A stretch of 64,000 nt of DNA from Caulobacter sp. FWC2 (GCF_002742625.1 NZ_PEBF01000001.1:4526001-4590000), one strand, 5' to 3'. Counted from the stretch's first letter, positions 54,066-62,659 are shown. A program made the numbers and translations. The notes: generated by a model from the sequence alone, not told the origin.

Positions 54066-54134
54066 TCTAGTTCTCCCCTCTGAAGCCGCCCCTGCGCGGG
54101 CGACCGACTTTTCTCGTGAGGCCAACCTCGGCCG

Positions 54135-54162
54135 TGGAAGCGCTTCCATGGAAGCGCTTCCA
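54135..54162. promoter_or_regulatory. Two abutting LacI-type operators
   Basis: TGGAAGCGCTTCCA occurs at 54135-54148 and again, with no gap, at 54149-54162. Each is a perfect palindrome with the central CG typical of LacI/GalR family sites. They begin inside the -10 region of the receptor promoter and extend downstream, so binding would block transcription start. The regulator gene lies immediately upstream. Confidence 0.88.
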
Positions 54163-54190
54163 CTAGCACGGCAGGCGACAACGTTGTCAA
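54160..54190 (-). promoter_or_regulatory. Promoter of the TonB receptor operon
   Basis: Read leftward: TTGACA (54190-54185), 17 bp, then GCTAGTGG (54167-54160), close to the Caulobacter housekeeping form (TTGAC ... GCTA). A further palindrome GACAACGTTGTC (54177-54188) overlaps the -35 box. The start point would fall within the tandem operators. Confidence 0.65.
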
Positions 54191-54218
54191 GATCGAAACA
54201 GGAAGTCCGGTATGGTCG

Positions 54219-55286
54219 CTACTGCGCGGCCGTGGTCTGGCGGCGAACAACCGCGTGGTCAAGCTGCTGGAAGACCGGCTCGGACGCGGTGTTGGCTCCG
54301 GTCAGGCGGGCCACCAGCATCTCGACGGCGCGCTGGCCCAGCACCTTGACCGGCTGGTGCACCGTGGTCAAAGGCGGCCAGACGATGGCGGCGACGGGGG
54401 CGTCGTCGAAGCCGGTGATCGACAGGTCGCGGGGGATGCTGAGGCCCCGCGCGTGGGCGGCCGACAGGGCGCCGGCGGCCATGTCGTCGTTGGCGCAGAC
54501 CAGGGCGCTGGGGCTCAGCGGATGGTCCAGCAGCCCCGGCGCCAGGTGCGTGCCCGAGCGGAAGGTGAAGTCGCCGCGCGCCATGATCCAGGCGTCGTCG
54601 CCCAGACCTTGTTCGGCCAAGGCGCGCTCGAAGCCCTTCATGCGGCGGTCGGCCGAGAGGTGGCCCTCCAGTCCGGCGATGAAGCCGAACCGGCGATGGC
54701 CCAGGCTCAGCAGCTCGCACGCCATGTCGTAGCCGCCGGCCTCGTCGTCGACCCCGACGCCGTCGACGATCCCGCGCCCCGGTCCGCCCGGCGACACGGT
54801 CACCACCTTGCAGCCCTGGGCCAGGGCCGCCTGGATCAGCGAGACGTCGTCGCTGTAGGGCGGCGACAGGATCAGGCCCTCGCAGCGCTGGCTGGTGATC
54901 AGGTCCAGCACCCGCTTCTCGCGGTCGGGCGTCTGTTGCGGGACGTTCTGGACCAGAACCTGATAGCCCAGGGTCAGGCAGGCGCGCAGGGCCCCCAGCT
55001 CCAGGGCGGACTCGTAATAGGAGTTCGGGTCGTTCTCGAGATCCGAGGCAAAGACGAAGGCCAGCAGCCGACTGGCCCCGCCGGCTAGGCTGCGGGCCTG
55101 CGGATTGACCTTGTAGTCCAGCTGCTCGATGGCCCGCATGACGCGGGTCCGGACCTCGTCACGGACGTTGGGGCCGCCGTTCAGCACTCGAGACACCGTC
55201 ACGCGCGCCACGCCCGAAACGCGGGCGACGTCGTCGATGGTCGGTCTCTTGCCGGTCAAATCACACTCCACTGGATGCGGGACCAT
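54219..55286 (-). CDS. LacI-family transcriptional regulator
   Basis: 355 residues from MVPHPVECDLTGKRPTIDDV. The N-terminal helix-turn-helix IDDVARVSGVARVTVSRVLN is followed by the hinge helix region VNPQARSLAGGASRLLAF and a periplasmic-binding-type sensor (FVFASDLENDPNSYYESALE, LILSPPYSDDVSLI, GVDDEAGGYDMACELLSLGH, ALVCANDDMAAGALSAA). It should repress the receptor-halogenase-GH3-GH30 operon through the tandem operators and release on an oligosaccharide signal. The gene precedes that operon on the same strand. Confidence 0.93.
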   Translation of the reverse strand: MVPHPVECDLTGKRPTIDDVARVSGVARVTVSRVLNGGPNVRDEVRTRVMRAIEQLDYKVNPQARSLAGGASRLLAFVFASDLENDPNSYYESALELGALRACLTLGYQVLVQNVPQQTPDREKRVLDLITSQRCEGLILSPPYSDDVSLIQAALAQGCKVVTVSPGGPGRGIVDGVGVDDEAGGYDMACELLSLGHRRFGFIAGLEGHLSADRRMKGFERALAEQGLGDDAWIMARGDFTFRSGTHLAPGLLDHPLSPSALVCANDDMAAGALSAAHARGLSIPRDLSITGFDDAPVAAIVWPPLTTVHQPVKVLGQRAVEMLVARLTGANTASEPVFQQLDHAVVRRQTTAAQ

Positions 55287-55380
55287 GGTCGTGACGCCCT
55301 GATCGCACAAGCGATAGGCGTTCCACAGGCAAGGGCTCGCGCGCAAGGGTTCGCACGAGATGGCCTAGCCGATCAACAAA

Positions 55381-55395
55381 ATTGGTCTGACCAAT
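55381..55395. promoter_or_regulatory. GntR/PdhR-like palindrome ATTGGT-CTG-ACCAAT
   Basis: Perfect inverted repeat matching the pattern ATTGGT-N3-ACCAAT bound by PdhR/FadR-type GntR regulators in other proteobacteria. It is 95 bp upstream of the LacI-family gene and 292 bp upstream of ahpC. No GntR gene is in the window. Confidence 0.5.
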
Positions 55396-55576
55396 ATGAG
55401 GCTAGACACGGCCATCGCCGCGAAACGGCGGCGCGGGGAGCCTTGGCTCCACAAGTTTTTGCGACAACGGGCTGGCCAGGCGGCGCTAACGCTCCATACT
55501 CGATATTCGATAATTCATCATTCGATCAATGAATACAGAGCAAGTAGCCCAAACCCCTTTCGCCTTTGCGAAATCA

Positions 55577-55591
55577 ATAGATCCACTCTAT
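55577..55591 (+). promoter_or_regulatory. OxyR-like half site ATAG-N7-CTAT upstream of ahpC
   Basis: ATAG (55577-55580), seven bases, CTAT (55588-55591) is one complete half of the ATAG-N7-CTAT-N7-ATAG-N7-CTAT OxyR tetramer site. The neighbouring half is poor. It is 82 bp before the ahpC ATG. In many bacteria OxyR controls ahpC. Confidence 0.45.
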
Positions 55592-55672
55592 CCCGTGGAG
55601 AAGTTTTATCAATTTGATCAATCGCGAGTCGGCGCTGTAACAGGGCCCATCTTCTTCCAACCGGAGCGCCTC

Positions 55673-56236
55673 ATGTCGCTGATCAACACCGAGATCAAAC
55701 CCTTCACCGCCCAGGCCTACAAGGACGGCAAGTTCGTCACGGTCAGCGAAGCCGATACCAAGGGCAAGTGGTCGGTCTTCTTCTTCTACCCGGCCGACTT
55801 CACCTTCGTCTGCCCGACCGAGCTGGAAGACCTGGCCGACAACTACGACGTCTTCACCCGCCTGGGCGTCGAGATCTACTCGGTGTCGACCGACACGCAC
55901 TTCTCGCACAAGGCCTGGCACGACAGCTCGCCGGCCATCGGCAAGATCAAGTACACCATGATCGGCGACCCGTCGGGCGTGGTGACCAACAACTTCGAGA
56001 TCATGCGTCCGGGCGTCGGCCTGGCCGACCGCGGCACCTTCCTGGTCGACCCGCAAGGCGTGATCCAGTTCATGGAAGTCACCGCCGAAGGCATCGGCCG
56101 CAACGCCATCGAGCTGCTGCGCAAGATCAAGGCCGCCCAGTACGTGGCCAGCCACCCGGGCGAAGTCTGCCCGGCCAAGTGGGAAGAGGGTGAAAAGACC
56201 CTGGCCCCGTCGCTCGACCTGGTCGGCAAGATCTAA
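55673..56236 (+). CDS. ahpC: Alkyl hydroperoxide reductase subunit C (peroxiredoxin)
   Basis: 187 residues from [20 protein letters not shown], with GGAG seven bases upstream; the frame continues further upstream but the extension does not look like protein. Peroxidatic Cys47 is in [16 protein letters not shown] and resolving Cys166 in [13 protein letters not shown]. It reduces peroxides and peroxynitrite using electrons from AhpF, encoded next. Typical 2-Cys AhpC1/E. coli-type subfamily. Confidence 0.97.
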   Translation: MSLINTEIKPFTAQAYKDGKFVTVSEADTKGKWSVFFFYPADFTFVCPTELEDLADNYDVFTRLGVEIYSVSTDTHFSHKAWHDSSPAIGKIKYTMIGDPSGVVTNNFEIMRPGVGLADRGTFLVDPQGVIQFMEVTAEGIGRNAIELLRKIKAAQYVASHPGEVCPAKWEEGEKTLAPSLDLVGKI

Positions 56237-56250
56237 AGCCTAACGACTAC

Positions 56251-56291
56251 CCGGACCGCCGGCCGTTCATTCGGACCGGTCGGCGGCCCGG
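56251..56291 (+). other. Hairpin between ahpC and ahpF
   Basis: Bases 56251-56265 pair with 56277-56291 over 15 positions with one mismatch and one G-T pair. There is no T-run, so it is more likely a processing or stabilising hairpin that lets ahpC be expressed above ahpF than a full terminator. Confidence 0.5.
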
Positions 56292-56377
56292 CCCTCGATC
56301 GTACGCCGCGTTCGATCCTCCCCCCCCGAAAATCGAACGCTACCTTTCTCTCCCCCTAGCCTTTTTGGGAGCGCGCC

Positions 56378-57964
56378 ATGCTGGACGCCGGTCTGAAGAC
56401 CCAGTTGACCACCTATCTGCAGAACCTGCGCCAGCCGATCGAACTGGTCGCCTCCCTGGCCGATGACGCCGGGTCGAAGGAGATGCTGGCCCTGCTGGAA
56501 GACGTCGCCGCGACGTCGGACAAGGTCAGCCTGAACCTGTCGGGCGACAACGCCCGCAAGCCTTCCTTCGCCATCACGCGCGCCTCGGGCGATGCGGATG
56601 TGCGTTTCGCCGGCCTGCCCCTGGGCCACGAATTCACCTCGCTGGTGCTGGCCCTGCTGCACGTGGGCGGCCACCCGCCGCGCATCGACGCCGAGGTCAT
56701 CGAACGGATCAAGGCGCTGGACGGCGACTATCGCTTCGAGACCTATTTCTCGCAATCCTGCCAGAACTGCCCCGACGTGGTGCAAGCGCTGAACACCATG
56801 AGCGCCCTGAACCCGCGCATCAGCCACGTCGCCATCGACGGCGCCCTGTTCAAGGACGAGGTCGAGGCCCGCCAGGTCATGGCCGTGCCGACCATCCTGC
56901 TGAACGGCGAAGCCTTCGGACAGGGCCGCATGGACGTCGAGCAGATCCTGGCCAAGTTGGACACCGGCGCGGGCGACCGGATGGCCGAGAAGATCAAGAC
57001 CAAGGACGCTTTCGAGGTGCTGGTCATCGGCGGTGGTCCGGCCGGCGCGGCCGCGGCGGTCTACGCCGCCCGCAAGGGCATCCGCACCGGCGTCGCCGCC
57101 GAGCGCTTCGGCGGCCAGGTGCTGGACACCATGGCTATCGAGAACTTCATCTCGGTCCCCCACACCGAGGGCCCGAAGATGGCCTCGGCGCTGGAGCAGC
57201 ACGTCAAGGAATACGACGTCGACATCATGAACCTGCAGAAGGCCGTCGGTCTGGTTCCGGCCAAGACCCCGGGCGGCCTGATCGAGGTCAAGCTGGAGAA
57301 CGGCGCCAGCCTGAAGTCGCGCACCGTCATCCTGTCGACCGGCGCCCGCTGGCGGAACGTCAACGTCCCCGGTGAAGCCGAGTACCGCAACAAGGGCGTG
57401 GCCTATTGCCCCCACTGCGACGGCCCGCTGTTCAAGGGCAAGCGCGTGGCGGTGATCGGCGGCGGCAACAGCGGCGTCGAGGCGGCCATCGACCTGGCCG
57501 GCATCGTCGCCCACGTGACGCTGATCGAGTTCGACAGCCAGCTGCGCGCCGACGCCGTGCTGCAACGCAAGCTGGCTAGCCTGCCGAACGTCAAGATCCT
57601 CACCTCGGCCATGACCACCGAGATCCACGGCGAGAACGGCAAGGTCTCGGCCCTGTCGTACAAGGACCGTAACCACGACAGCGTTCACCGCGTCGACCTG
57701 GAAGGCGTCTTCGTCCAGATCGGCCTGGTGCCCAACACCGAGTGGCTGAAGGACAGCGGCGTCGCCCTGACCAACCGTGGCGAGATCGAGGTCGACTATC
57801 GCGGCGAAACCTCGCTGCCCGGCGTCTTCGCCGCCGGCGACGCGACGGTCACGCCCTACAAGCAGATCATCATCGCCATGGGCGAAGGCGCCAAGGCCTC
57901 GCTCTCGGCCTTCGACTACATGATCCGCCAGGTCCCCGCGAACGAAGAGGCGGAAGCGGCTTAA
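56378..57964 (+). CDS. ahpF: Alkyl hydroperoxide reductase subunit F
   Basis: 528 residues. N-terminal tandem thioredoxin-fold domain with Cys128 and Cys131 in [20 protein letters not shown] site [20 protein letters not shown] follows near residue 210, then the redox pair Cys344/Cys347 in [20 protein letters not shown] with the NAD(P)-binding [15 protein letters not shown], and the final FAD motif [20 protein letters not shown]. It passes electrons from NADH through FAD and two disulfides to AhpC. Normal length and order. Confidence 0.97.
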   Translation: MLDAGLKTQLTTYLQNLRQPIELVASLADDAGSKEMLALLEDVAATSDKVSLNLSGDNARKPSFAITRASGDADVRFAGLPLGHEFTSLVLALLHVGGHPPRIDAEVIERIKALDGDYRFETYFSQSCQNCPDVVQALNTMSALNPRISHVAIDGALFKDEVEARQVMAVPTILLNGEAFGQGRMDVEQILAKLDTGAGDRMAEKIKTKDAFEVLVIGGGPAGAAAAVYAARKGIRTGVAAERFGGQVLDTMAIENFISVPHTEGPKMASALEQHVKEYDVDIMNLQKAVGLVPAKTPGGLIEVKLENGASLKSRTVILSTGARWRNVNVPGEAEYRNKGVAYCPHCDGPLFKGKRVAVIGGGNSGVEAAIDLAGIVAHVTLIEFDSQLRADAVLQRKLASLPNVKILTSAMTTEIHGENGKVSALSYKDRNHDSVHRVDLEGVFVQIGLVPNTEWLKDSGVALTNRGEIEVDYRGETSLPGVFAAGDATVTPYKQIIIAMGEGAKASLSAFDYMIRQVPANEEAEAA

Positions 57965-57993
57965 GGGCGCTTCTGTTACGACCAGGCTTGCAG

Positions 57994-58026
57994 AGCCGTC
58001 CGGGAGCGATCCCGGACGGCTTTCTT
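57994..58026. terminator. Bidirectional terminator after ahpF
   Basis: AGCCGTCCGGGA (57994-58005), loop GCGA, TCCCGGACGGCT (58010-58021), then TTCTT. Perfect 12-bp stem with a short U-run, 30 bp after ahpF and touching the end of the convergent gene. Confidence 0.8.
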
Positions 58027-58913
58027 CAGATTGTAAACCGGAACCAGTCCGCCAGGGTCTCCAGGTCGCTGGTTTTGAAGGGCGTGGCAGCGATCACTCC
58101 GATCTCCTTTCCGGTCGTCTTGTCAAAGACGCCATAATCGCCGGTCTTGGGGCTCTGGCCCACCGCCGCAGTCTCGCGCGGGATCGACCAGACCGTCCGC
58201 CAGAACCTGCGCAAAGTTAAACGGTCGGCGGTCAATTCGACCCTCAGGGTGGCGACCTTGCCATAGAGGTAGGCGGCATAGACGCTGGAGCCCGCCGGAA
58301 ACACGTACAGCCACGGCTCCGGCGCCTGGCTCGCCAGGGCGGCGACCATCCACACACTGAATCCAATGAGCAGGGCGGGAATGATGCTTACCTTAGCAAG
58401 ACCGCTCGGCTTTGGCCCAGCAGCCCAACTCGGCGGGGCTTGCGATAGAGCTCGGCGCAGCGCGGCTCGTGCTTGAAGCCACTCCCCCCAGTCGGCCCAG
58501 CCGCGCCGCATGCGCTCGTTCTGCGCGGCGTCGGCCGCCGCCTCTGCGACCTCGACCGACTCGGCCAGCATTTCTGGTGAAAGCCGGTCAATCTGGCGCT
58601 CAAGCCTGTAGCCCCGCTGTTTGCGGATTAAAGGCCAGCAGGCGAGATAGACCAGAACGAAGGTTGCGGAGATCAGCTGTCCCGCGATCAGGCAGGCGGC
58701 GACCGTGCGCAGCAGAGTCAATCCAATCTCAGACCAGCCGCGCGCTAGCCAAGCCGGGTTGGCGATGAGGTTGATCGTCGGGCCGACGAGCAGGAATAGG
58801 AGCCCCAGTCCTAGACCAGACTTTCCCACCGCCAGAAGTTCACGCCGCCAGGGATGCGCCACCGGCGGAGTCGGGATCGGGCGGCCGTCGCTACCCACCG
58901 GATTCATGTACAT
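58026..58913 (-). CDS. Hypothetical membrane protein with four helices
   Basis: 295 residues from MYMNPVGSDGRPIPTPPVAH, with GGAG ten bases ahead; a GTG at 58931 would add six. Helices: KSGLGLGLLFLLVGPTINLI, LLRTVAACLIAGQLISATFV, VSIIPALLIGFSVWMVAALA and a short fourth. A cytosolic helical loop separates the pairs (LSPEMLAESVEVAEAAADAA). A C-terminal beta domain (ATLRVELTADRLTLRRFWRT, TGDYGVFDKTTGKEIGVIA) follows. No family recognised. Confidence 0.65.
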   Translation of the reverse strand: MYMNPVGSDGRPIPTPPVAHPWRRELLAVGKSGLGLGLLFLLVGPTINLIANPAWLARGWSEIGLTLLRTVAACLIAGQLISATFVLVYLACWPLIRKQRGYRLERQIDRLSPEMLAESVEVAEAAADAAQNERMRRGWADWGEWLQARAALRRALSQAPPSWAAGPKPSGLAKVSIIPALLIGFSVWMVAALASQAPEPWLYVFPAGSSVYAAYLYGKVATLRVELTADRLTLRRFWRTVWSIPRETAAVGQSPKTGDYGVFDKTTGKEIGVIAATPFKTSDLETLADWFRFTI

Positions 58914-58944
58914 GCGCTCAAGCTCCACCACAGGATGTGGAACA

Positions 58945-58976
58945 CGAAAAAGCCGCCCGGATCAACCGGGCGGCTT
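58945..58976 (-). terminator. Terminator of ilvE
   Basis: On the minus strand AAGCCGCCCGG (58976-58966), loop TTGAT, CCGGGCGGCTT (58960-58950), then TTTCG. Perfect 11-bp stem with U-run, about 30 bp beyond the ilvE stop. Confidence 0.85.
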
Positions 58977-59004
58977 CGTCAGCACGTCTAGCGACTAGGT
59001 CGGC

Positions 59005-59895
59005 TCAGGCCGGCGTTAGCGCCTCGTTCCGCACCAGCGCCGCGTAGGTGTCCATCAGGTCCAGCGACAACTTGCCGGGCGTGAACTTGAACTCGCCGAT
59101 CTCGGAGACCGGGGTCACTTCGGCGGCGGTGCCGACGATGAAGCACTCGGTGAAGGTCGCGAGCTCTTCCTTCTGGATGTGGCGCTCGACGATCTCGATG
59201 CCCTTGCCGCGCGCGATGTCGATCACCGTGCGGCGGGTGATGCCGTCCAGGAAGCAGTCGGGCTTGGGCGTGTGCAGGGCGCCGTCCTTGACGAAGAAGA
59301 CGTTGGCGCCGGTCGCCTCGGCCACATAGCCGCGATAGTCGAGCATCATCGCGTCGGCGTAACCGTCCTTCTCGGCGGCGTGCTTGGAGATGGTGCAGAT
59401 CATGTAGAGGCCGGCGGCCTTGGCCGCGACCGGGGCGGTCTTGGGGTCCGGACGCTGGTACTTGGCCCAGGTCAGGCGGATGCCCTTGGCCTTGGTCGCC
59501 GGGTCGAAGTAGCTGGGCCACTCCCAGACGGCGATGGCCACGTGGATCTTGGTCTGTTGCGCCGAAACGCCGATCATTTCCGACCCGCGCCAGGCGATCG
59601 GACGGACATAGCAGTCCTTGAGGCCGTTCTTGGCCGCCGTCGCCTTGCAGGCCTCGTCGATCTCGGCCACCGTGTAGGGGATCTTGAAGTCGAGGATCTC
59701 GGCCGACTTGAACAGGCGCTCGGTATGCTCGGTCAGCTTGAAAATCTCGCCGCCGTACATCCGCTCGCCCTCGAACACGGACGAGGCGTAGTGAAGGCCG
59801 TGGGTCAATACGTGCACCTTCGCCTCGCGCCAGGGAACGAACTGGCCGTCCAGCCAGATCCAACCGTCACGATCGTCGAAGGGAACCAGAGACAT
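59005..59895 (-). CDS. ilvE: Branched-chain amino acid aminotransferase
   Basis: 296 residues, usual for class IV aminotransferases. HGLHYASSVFEGERMYGGEI is the conserved opening, ICTISKHAAEKDGYADAMML covers the region around the PLP lysine, and YVAEATGANVFFVKDGALHT with FLDGITRRTVIDIARGKGIE binds the phosphate of PLP. It transfers amino groups between glutamate and the keto acids of Leu, Ile and Val. It is divergent from the MarR gene across about 80 bp. Confidence 0.93.
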   Translation of the reverse strand: MSLVPFDDRDGWIWLDGQFVPWREAKVHVLTHGLHYASSVFEGERMYGGEIFKLTEHTERLFKSAEILDFKIPYTVAEIDEACKATAAKNGLKDCYVRPIAWRGSEMIGVSAQQTKIHVAIAVWEWPSYFDPATKAKGIRLTWAKYQRPDPKTAPVAAKAAGLYMICTISKHAAEKDGYADAMMLDYRGYVAEATGANVFFVKDGALHTPKPDCFLDGITRRTVIDIARGKGIEIVERHIQKEELATFTECFIVGTAAEVTPVSEIGEFKFTPGKLSLDLMDTYAALVRNEALTPA

Positions 59896-59976
59896 CGGTC
59901 CAAGACCTCCTTATTGGAAAACCCGGCTCTTAGACGCCCCGAGGCCGGGTGCGTCAAATAAAATGGACTCCTCGCG

Positions 59977-60480
59977 ATGATAGCCCCGCTGCAGCCCGGT
60001 GCGGACGATCCCCGCCTGATCCTCCGCGAGGAGGAGCTGGACGGCGGGCTGGAGCTGATCCTGCTGGCCGAGGCCTCGCTGTGGGCGGCGGTCGACGCGG
60101 CGCTGGAGGCCGAGACCCTGGGCCTGGGCCGTTCGCACTGGCGCGCGACGTTCCTGCTGCGCCGCCGGCCGGGCATCGGCGTGCAGGACCTGTCCAAGCT
60201 GACCAGTCTCTCCAAACAGGCCGCCAGCCGCACCCTGGCCGACCTGCAGAAGGCCGGCCTGGTCACGCGTGGCGCGGGCGATCTGGACGGCCGCCGCCGT
60301 CCGGCGACCCTGACCCCCGAGGGCGTGGCCTTCGAGCAGCGCACGGCCGAGCGCCTGCGGGCGCTGCTGGCCCGGGCCTATCGCACCGGCGGCCTGGACG
60401 GCGTGGCCGGCGCGCGGCGGATCCTGGCGGCGCTGGCCGGCCCGCGCCAGGGCGTCGGCGCCCCTCGCCGTCAAACCTGA
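59977..60480 (+). CDS. MarR-family transcriptional regulator (PetP-like)
   Basis: 167 residues. The winged helix is seen as HWRATFLLRRRPGIGVQDLS, KLTSLSKQAASRTLADLQKA and GLVTRGAGDLDGRRRPATLT with the wing DGRRR and the TxxG end. It opens a group with an OmpR-type regulator 12 bp on and a kinase, divergent from ilvE. The pairing of a MarR protein with an OmpR-type regulator recalls petP-petR of other alphaproteobacteria; the identity is tentative. Confidence 0.85.
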   Translation: MIAPLQPGADDPRLILREEELDGGLELILLAEASLWAAVDAALEAETLGLGRSHWRATFLLRRRPGIGVQDLSKLTSLSKQAASRTLADLQKAGLVTRGAGDLDGRRRPATLTPEGVAFEQRTAERLRALLARAYRTGGLDGVAGARRILAALAGPRQGVGAPRRQT

Positions 60481-60492
60481 TAGTGTTCCGCC

Positions 60493-61194
60493 ATGAGTCC
60501 TGAAGAGCGCCGCGAGCGTCACATCCTGGTCGTCGACGACGACGACCGCCTGCGCAAGCTGATCAAGGAATTCCTCAGCCGGGCCGGCTTCCGGGTCACG
60601 GCCGCCTCGGATGCGGCCGGGGCCGATCGCCTGTTCGGGGCGCTGGACTTCGACCTGATGGTGCTGGACGTGATGATGCCCGGCGAGGACGGCATGGCCT
60701 TCACCAAGCGCCTGCGGTCCAAGGGCGGCGAGAGCGGTCGCACGCCGATCCTCATGCTCACCGCCCGCGACCAGACCGCCGACCGCATCGAGGGCCTGTC
60801 CAGCGGGGTCGACGACTATCTGGGCAAGCCGTTCGAGCCGCAGGAACTGCTGCTGCGCATCGAGGCCATTCTGCGCCGGTCGTCGGCGCGGCCGGTGGGC
60901 CCCAAGGCGCTGCTGCTGGGCCGCTGCACGTTCGAGGCCGATCGCGGCGAACTGACCTGCGACGGCGACGCCGTGCGCCTGACCGAGGCCGAGGTCACCC
61001 TGCTGCGCCGCCTGGCCCGCTCGGCCCACGAGCCGGTCGACCGCCTGGAGCTGGCCCGCGACACCGCCGACGCCACCGGCCGCGCGGTCGACGTCCAGGT
61101 CACCCGCCTGCGCCGCAAGATCGAGCCGGACCCGAAGAACCCGCGCTACCTGCAGACCGTCCGGGGGATCGGCTATCGGCTGGCGCCGGACTGA
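60493..61194 (+). CDS. OmpR-family response regulator (PetR-like)
   Basis: 233 residues. Receiver: HILVVDDDDRLRKLIKEFLS, phosphoacceptor Asp59 in LMVLDVMMPGEDGM, ILMLTARDQ and DDYLGKPFEPQELLLRI. DNA-binding winged helix: LTEAEVTLLRRLARSAHEPV, AVDVQVTRLRRKIEPDPKNP and YLQTVRGIGYRLAP. The kinase at 61319 is the likely partner although a repeat lies between the two genes. Regulon unknown. Confidence 0.92.
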   Translation: MSPEERRERHILVVDDDDRLRKLIKEFLSRAGFRVTAASDAAGADRLFGALDFDLMVLDVMMPGEDGMAFTKRLRSKGGESGRTPILMLTARDQTADRIEGLSSGVDDYLGKPFEPQELLLRIEAILRRSSARPVGPKALLLGRCTFEADRGELTCDGDAVRLTEAEVTLLRRLARSAHEPVDRLELARDTADATGRAVDVQVTRLRRKIEPDPKNPRYLQTVRGIGYRLAPD

Positions 61195-61205
61195 CCGTGC
61201 GGCGG

Positions 61206-61316
61206 TCCCCCTCAGTCGCTTCGCGACAGCTCCCCCATGAAGGGGGAGCAGTATCCTGGGTTCTCCTCCCCCTTCATGGGGGAGGTGGCCCGGAGGGCCG
61301 GAGGGGGCTGCCCCGC
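61206..61316. repeat. Inverted-repeat element inside the two-component operon
   Basis: CTCCCCCATGAAGGGGGAG (61230-61248) and CTCCCCCTTCATGGGGGAG (61266-61284) are perfect reverse complements, flanked by CCCCCTCAG on the left and GGAGGGGGC on the right. Each arm is itself a hairpin. The same flank GGTGGCCC(A/G)GAGGGCCGGA recurs in the element at 62666. Confidence 0.85.
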
Positions 61317-61318
61317 TA

Positions 61319-62659
61319 ATGCGCCTGCGCACCAAGCTCTACATCCCGCTGTTCATCAAGCGCTGGCTGCCGACCAGCCTGTTCGGGCGCAGCCTGCTGA
61401 TCATCATCCTGCCGGTGGCGGTGATGCAGATCGCCGTGACCTGGGCGTTCTTTGACGCCCACTGGCAGTCAGTGACCAGCAAGCTGTCGGAAGGCCTGGC
61501 CGGCGATATCGCCTGGGCCGTGCAGTCCTACGAGGACGACCCCAGCCCCGCCGCTCTCGACAAGCTGGCCAAGCGGGCCGAGGACTCGATGTCGCTGTCG
61601 ATCGCCTTCCAGAAGGGCCGCAAGCTGCCGACCGGCCACCGGCCCTCGCTGTTCGCGGCCCTGGATCGCTCCCTGGACAAGGCCCTGGACGACCGGCTCG
61701 AGAACCCGTTCTGGTTCGATACCACCCGCTACACCGCCTATATCGACATCCGCGTGCAGGTGAAGGACGGGGTGCTGCAGATCTACGCCCTGCGCGACCG
61801 CGCCTACGCCACCCAGGGCCACATCTTCATCCTGTGGATGGTGGTGGCGACCATGTTGCTGACGGCGGTGGCGATCCTGTTCATCCGCAACCAGGTGCGG
61901 GCCATCGAGCGCCTGGCCGACGCCGCCGACGCCTTCGGCCGGGGCGAGGACCACGACTTCAAGCCGCATGGCGCCCGCGAGGTCCGCCAGGCCGCCCAGG
62001 CCTTCCTGGCCATGAAGGCGCGCATCGTCCGTCACATCGAGCAGCGCACGGCCCTGCTGGCCAGCGTCAGCCACGACCTGCGCACGCCCCTGACCCGCCT
62101 GAAGCTGGAAATGGCCATGTCCGAACCCAGCGAACAGCTGGAGGCCATGAAGGGCGACCTCTCCGAGATGGAGCACATGATCGACGAGTACCTGGCCTTC
62201 GCGCGCGGCGAAGGCGGGGAGGCGGTTCAGGAAATAAGCCTGTCGGAGCTGGTCGAGGGCGTGGTCGCCGACGCCGAGCGCGGCGGGGCGATGGTCGAGA
62301 CCGAGATCACCCGCGATCTGGAGGCGCGCCTGCGGCCGCTGGCCTTCCGCCGGGCCCTGGCCAATCTGATCGACAACGGCGTCGCCCACGCCGACCGGGT
62401 GAAGGTGACGGCCACCGCCCGTCTGACGGGCGGCGTGGAGGTGACGGTCGATGACGACGGCCCGGGCATCCCCGAGGACCGTTACGAGGAGGCATTCAAG
62501 CCGTTCTCGCGGCTGGACGAGAGCCGGAACCAGAACGAGAAGGGCGTCGGCCTTGGGTTGGCCATTGCGCGGGATATGGCGCGGGGGCTCGGTGGGGATT
62601 TGGTGCTGTCGCGCTCGATGATGGGGGGCTTGAGGGCCTCGATAAGGTTGCCGGGGTAA
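61319..62659 (+). CDS. EnvZ-type sensor histidine kinase
   Basis: 446 residues from an ATG that begins MRLRTKLYIPLFIKRWLPTS. Helix LLIIILPVAVMQIAVTWAFF, a periplasmic domain of about 110 residues, a second helix FILWMVVATMLLTAVAILFI and a HAMP domain come first. Phospho-His252 is in LASVSHDLRTPLTRLKLEMA. The ATP-binding domain has LANLIDNGVAHADRVKV, DDDGPGIPEDR and GVGLGLAIARDMARGLGG. Partner is the OmpR-type regulator at 60493. The start lies right after the repeat, with little room for a ribosome site (GGGGGCTGCCCCGCTA). Confidence 0.92.
   Translation: MRLRTKLYIPLFIKRWLPTSLFGRSLLIIILPVAVMQIAVTWAFFDAHWQSVTSKLSEGLAGDIAWAVQSYEDDPSPAALDKLAKRAEDSMSLSIAFQKGRKLPTGHRPSLFAALDRSLDKALDDRLENPFWFDTTRYTAYIDIRVQVKDGVLQIYALRDRAYATQGHIFILWMVVATMLLTAVAILFIRNQVRAIERLADAADAFGRGEDHDFKPHGAREVRQAAQAFLAMKARIVRHIEQRTALLASVSHDLRTPLTRLKLEMAMSEPSEQLEAMKGDLSEMEHMIDEYLAFARGEGGEAVQEISLSELVEGVVADAERGGAMVETEITRDLEARLRPLAFRRALANLIDNGVAHADRVKVTATARLTGGVEVTVDDDGPGIPEDRYEEAFKPFSRLDESRNQNEKGVGLGLAIARDMARGLGGDLVLSRSMMGGLRASIRLPG

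Larger units (their letters stand above)
55287..55672. other. Divergent control region between lacI and ahpC
   Basis: 386 bp, AT-rich in its right half. It holds the palindrome ATTGGTCTGACCAAT (55381-55395) nearer to the lacI side and an OxyR-like half site (55577-55591) nearer to ahpC. Short open frames here lack domain content; the frame in phase with ahpC (from 55529) reads through control DNA and is not taken as coding. Confidence 0.55.

Noticed and set aside
51138..54083. Open frame of 981 codons opposite the TonB receptor
   Set aside because: It is a shadow on the other strand of a clear receptor gene, is full of Val/Gly/Arg/Ala as expected from GC-rich codon positions, and has no domain.
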